Assembly: GCA_037576195.1 (NCBI GenBank)
Contig: CM075102.1
Location: 17,852,745 to 17,916,744, forward strand
Direction: 5' to 3'
DNA: 64,000 nucleotides
Source of the DNA: Phytoseiulus persimilis
Taxonomy: Eukaryota > Arthropoda > Arachnida > Mesostigmata > Phytoseiidae
In this document: positions 62,118 through 64,000 of the stretch, one piece after another
Layout of the letters: the number at the start of each line of letters is the position of its first letter
How positions within the stretch are numbered: the stretch's first letter is position 1
Program-made: the position numbers and the translations under genes
The notes under the pieces: generated by a model
The model's database searches: none
What the model was told of the DNA's origin: nothing
What the model saw: only the letters and a program-made list of their open reading frames with translations

Positions 62118-64000
62118 TCTACTGCTGACAGACTTGGAGAAGTATGTTCAGACTGGTCCCGGTATCACTCCTCCAAACTCGGAAAGTAATGGTCAGATTG
62201 GAGACGGAATCACCCCTCCAGGTTTTGGAAAGTACGGTCAGATTCGTCTAGGAAGCACCCCTCCGGACTAAGAAAAGTATTGTCAGATTGGTCCTGGAAT
62301 CACCCCCCCAGAGTAGGAGAGTAATGGCCAGACCGGTCTCGTAATCACCCCTCCAGAGTTGGAAGCTAATGGCCAGATTGGTCTCGGAATCACCCCTCCA
62401 GAGTTGGAAACTAATGGCCAGATTGGTCTCGGAATCACCCCTCCAGAGTTGGAAAGTAATGGCCAGATTGGTCTCGGAATCACACCTCCAGAGTTGGAAA
62501 CTAATGGCCAGATTGGTCTCGGAATCACCCCTCCAGAGCTGGAAACTAATGGCCAGATTGGTCTCGGAATCACCCCTCCAGAGTTGGAAAGTAATGGCCA
62601 GATTGGTCTCGGAATCACCCCTCCAGAGTTGGGAAGTAATGGCCAGATTGGTACCGGAGTCACCCCTCCAGAGTTGGAAACTAATGGCGAGATTGATACC
62701 GGAATCACCCCTCCAGAGTTGGAAACTAATGGCCAGATTGGCACCGGAATCACCCCTCCAGAGTTGGAAACTAATGGCCAGATTGGTCTCGGAATCACCC
62801 CTCCAGAGTTGGAAAGTAATGGCCAGATTGGCACCGGAATCACCCCTCCAGAGTTGGAAACTAATGGCCAGATTGGTCTCGGAATCACCCCTCCAGAGTT
62901 GGAAAGTAATGGCCAGATTGGCACCGGAATCACCCCTCCAGAGTTGGAAACTAATGGCCAGATTGGCACCGGAATCACCCCTCCAGAGTTGGAAACCAAT
63001 GGCCAGATTGGTCTCGGAATCACCCCTCCAGAGTTGGAAAGTGATGGCCAGATTGGTCTCAGAATCACCCCTCCAGAGTTGGAAAGTCATGGCCAGATTG
63101 GTTCCGGAATCACCCCTCCAGAGTTGGAAAGTAATTGCCAGATAGGTTCCGGAATCACCCCTCCAGAGTTGGAAAGTAATGGCCAGATTGGTCTCGGAAT
63201 CATCCCTCGAGAGTTGGGAAGTAATGGCCAGATTGGTCTCGGAATCACCCCTCCAGAGTCGGAAAGTAATGGCCAGATTGGCACCGGAATCACCCCTCCA
63301 GAGTTGAAAACTAATGGCAAGATTGGTCTCGGAATCACCCCTCCAGAGTTCGAAAGTAATGGCCAGATTGGTCTCAGAATCCCCCCTCCAGAGTTGGAAA
63401 GTAATGGCCAGATAGGTACCGGAATCACCCCTCCAGAGTTGGAAACTAATGTCCAGATTGGTCTCGCAATCACCCCTCCAGAGTTAGAAACTAAAGGCCA
63501 GATTGGTCTCGTAATCACCCCTCCAGAGTTGGAAACTAATGGCCAGATTGGTCTCGGAATCACCCCTCCAGAGTTGGGAAGTAATGGCCTTATTGGTCTC
63601 GGAATCACCCCTCCAAAGTTGGAAAGTTATGGCCGGATTGGTCCCGGAATCACCCCTCCAGAGTTGGAAAGCAATGGCCGGATTGGTCTCGGAATCATCC
63701 CTCCAGAGTTGGAAAGTAATGGCCAGATTGGTCTCGGAATCACCCCTCTAAAGTTGGAAAGTAATGGCCAGATTGGTCTTGGAATCACCCCTCCAGAGTT
63801 GGAAAGTAATGGCCAGATTGGTCTCGCGATCCCCCCCCCCCCCCAGAGTTGGAAAGTAATGCTCAGATTGCTCCCGGAATCACCCCTCCAGGTTTGGGAA
63901 GTAATGCTCAGATTGCTCCCGGAATCATCCCTCCAGAGCTGGAAAGTAATGGCCACATTGGTCTCGGAATCACCCCTCCAGAGTTGGGAAGTAATGGCCA
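62118..64000. repeat. 45-bp tandem repeat array (minisatellite), about 42 copies, running off the window end
   Basis: The unit begins ggccagattggtctcggaat and ends gagttggaaagtaat. Copies before about 62330 are more diverged, as expected at an array edge. The interior is nearly uniform, with variants at bases 11-15 (gtctc, gcacc, gtacc, gttcc) and near base 40 (aaact, aaagt). From about 62770 to 62950, gtctc/aaagt and gcacc/aaact units alternate, giving a 90-bp higher-order unit. Because 45 is a multiple of three, two frames per strand stay open for long stretches (for example 62248-63090 minus and 62369-63145 plus); these are by-products of the repeat. A C14 run at 63831-63844 has enlarged one unit to 50 bp. 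Confidence 0.97.

Noticed and set aside
62248-63090. 280-codon FQLWRGDSE repeat protein on the minus strand, and similar plus-strand frames
   Set aside because: A 45-bp unit without stops opens these frames automatically; nothing at the edges looks like a gene start or splice site.
1-64000. CRISPR arrays, operons, ribosome binding sites
   Set aside because: The introns, splice sites and gene families show eukaryotic DNA; the only regular array is the 45-bp tandem repeat, which has no spacers.

Overview
Organism. This is animal nuclear DNA. Genes are split by short GT-AG introns, long stretches carry no gene, and there are DNA transposons and a tandem-repeat array. Three host genes can be read exon by exon: a secreted AA15-type lytic polysaccharide monooxygenase (LPMO), an SLC22-type organic ion transporter and an ephrin. 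Ephrin plus AA15 LPMO fits an arthropod. The moderate GC content and compact introns would suit a chelicerate such as a mesostigmatid mite, but no species-specific marker was found, so that is a guess.

Layout. 1-3.4 kb holds a possible unidentified minus-strand gene with one well-bounded exon. 6.3-9.5 kb is a small cluster of mobile DNA: a LINE-like scrap, a 667-bp TIR element (6892-7558) and an internally deleted mariner (8644-9464) with perfect 31-bp ends. 9.5-23.6 kb has no gene I can support beyond a few weak open frames. 23.6-27.3 kb holds the LPMO gene on the plus strand. A TATA-type promoter lies near 28.64 kb. 33.0-36.8 kb holds the transporter on the minus strand, rebuilt as ten coding exons giving 527 aa. 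40.2-42.7 kb holds the last five exons of an ephrin on the minus strand; its first exon was not found. 43-62 kb is low-signal, GC- and CpG-rich in places, with poly(C), poly(A) and (TC)n tracts. From about 62.12 kb to the end of the window runs a 45-bp tandem array of roughly 42 copies.

How the genes relate. They do not form a functional cluster. The LPMO is a secreted copper enzyme acting on chitin or similar glycans, the transporter is a plasma-membrane MFS carrier, and the ephrin is a cell-surface guidance ligand.

Most notable point. In the ephrin, a TGA follows directly after the hydrophobic C-terminal segment. The same frame then stays open for 81 more codons that look like a cytoplasmic tail, with a basic juxtamembrane run and tyrosines in NTYTPQ and QIYMQP. 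This could be stop-codon readthrough, a CGA-to-TGA nonsense change, or a short-tailed or GPI-type ephrin with a chance open frame downstream. Exon coordinates come from reading splice sites and phases by eye. Codon phase agrees across every junction used in the three genes.
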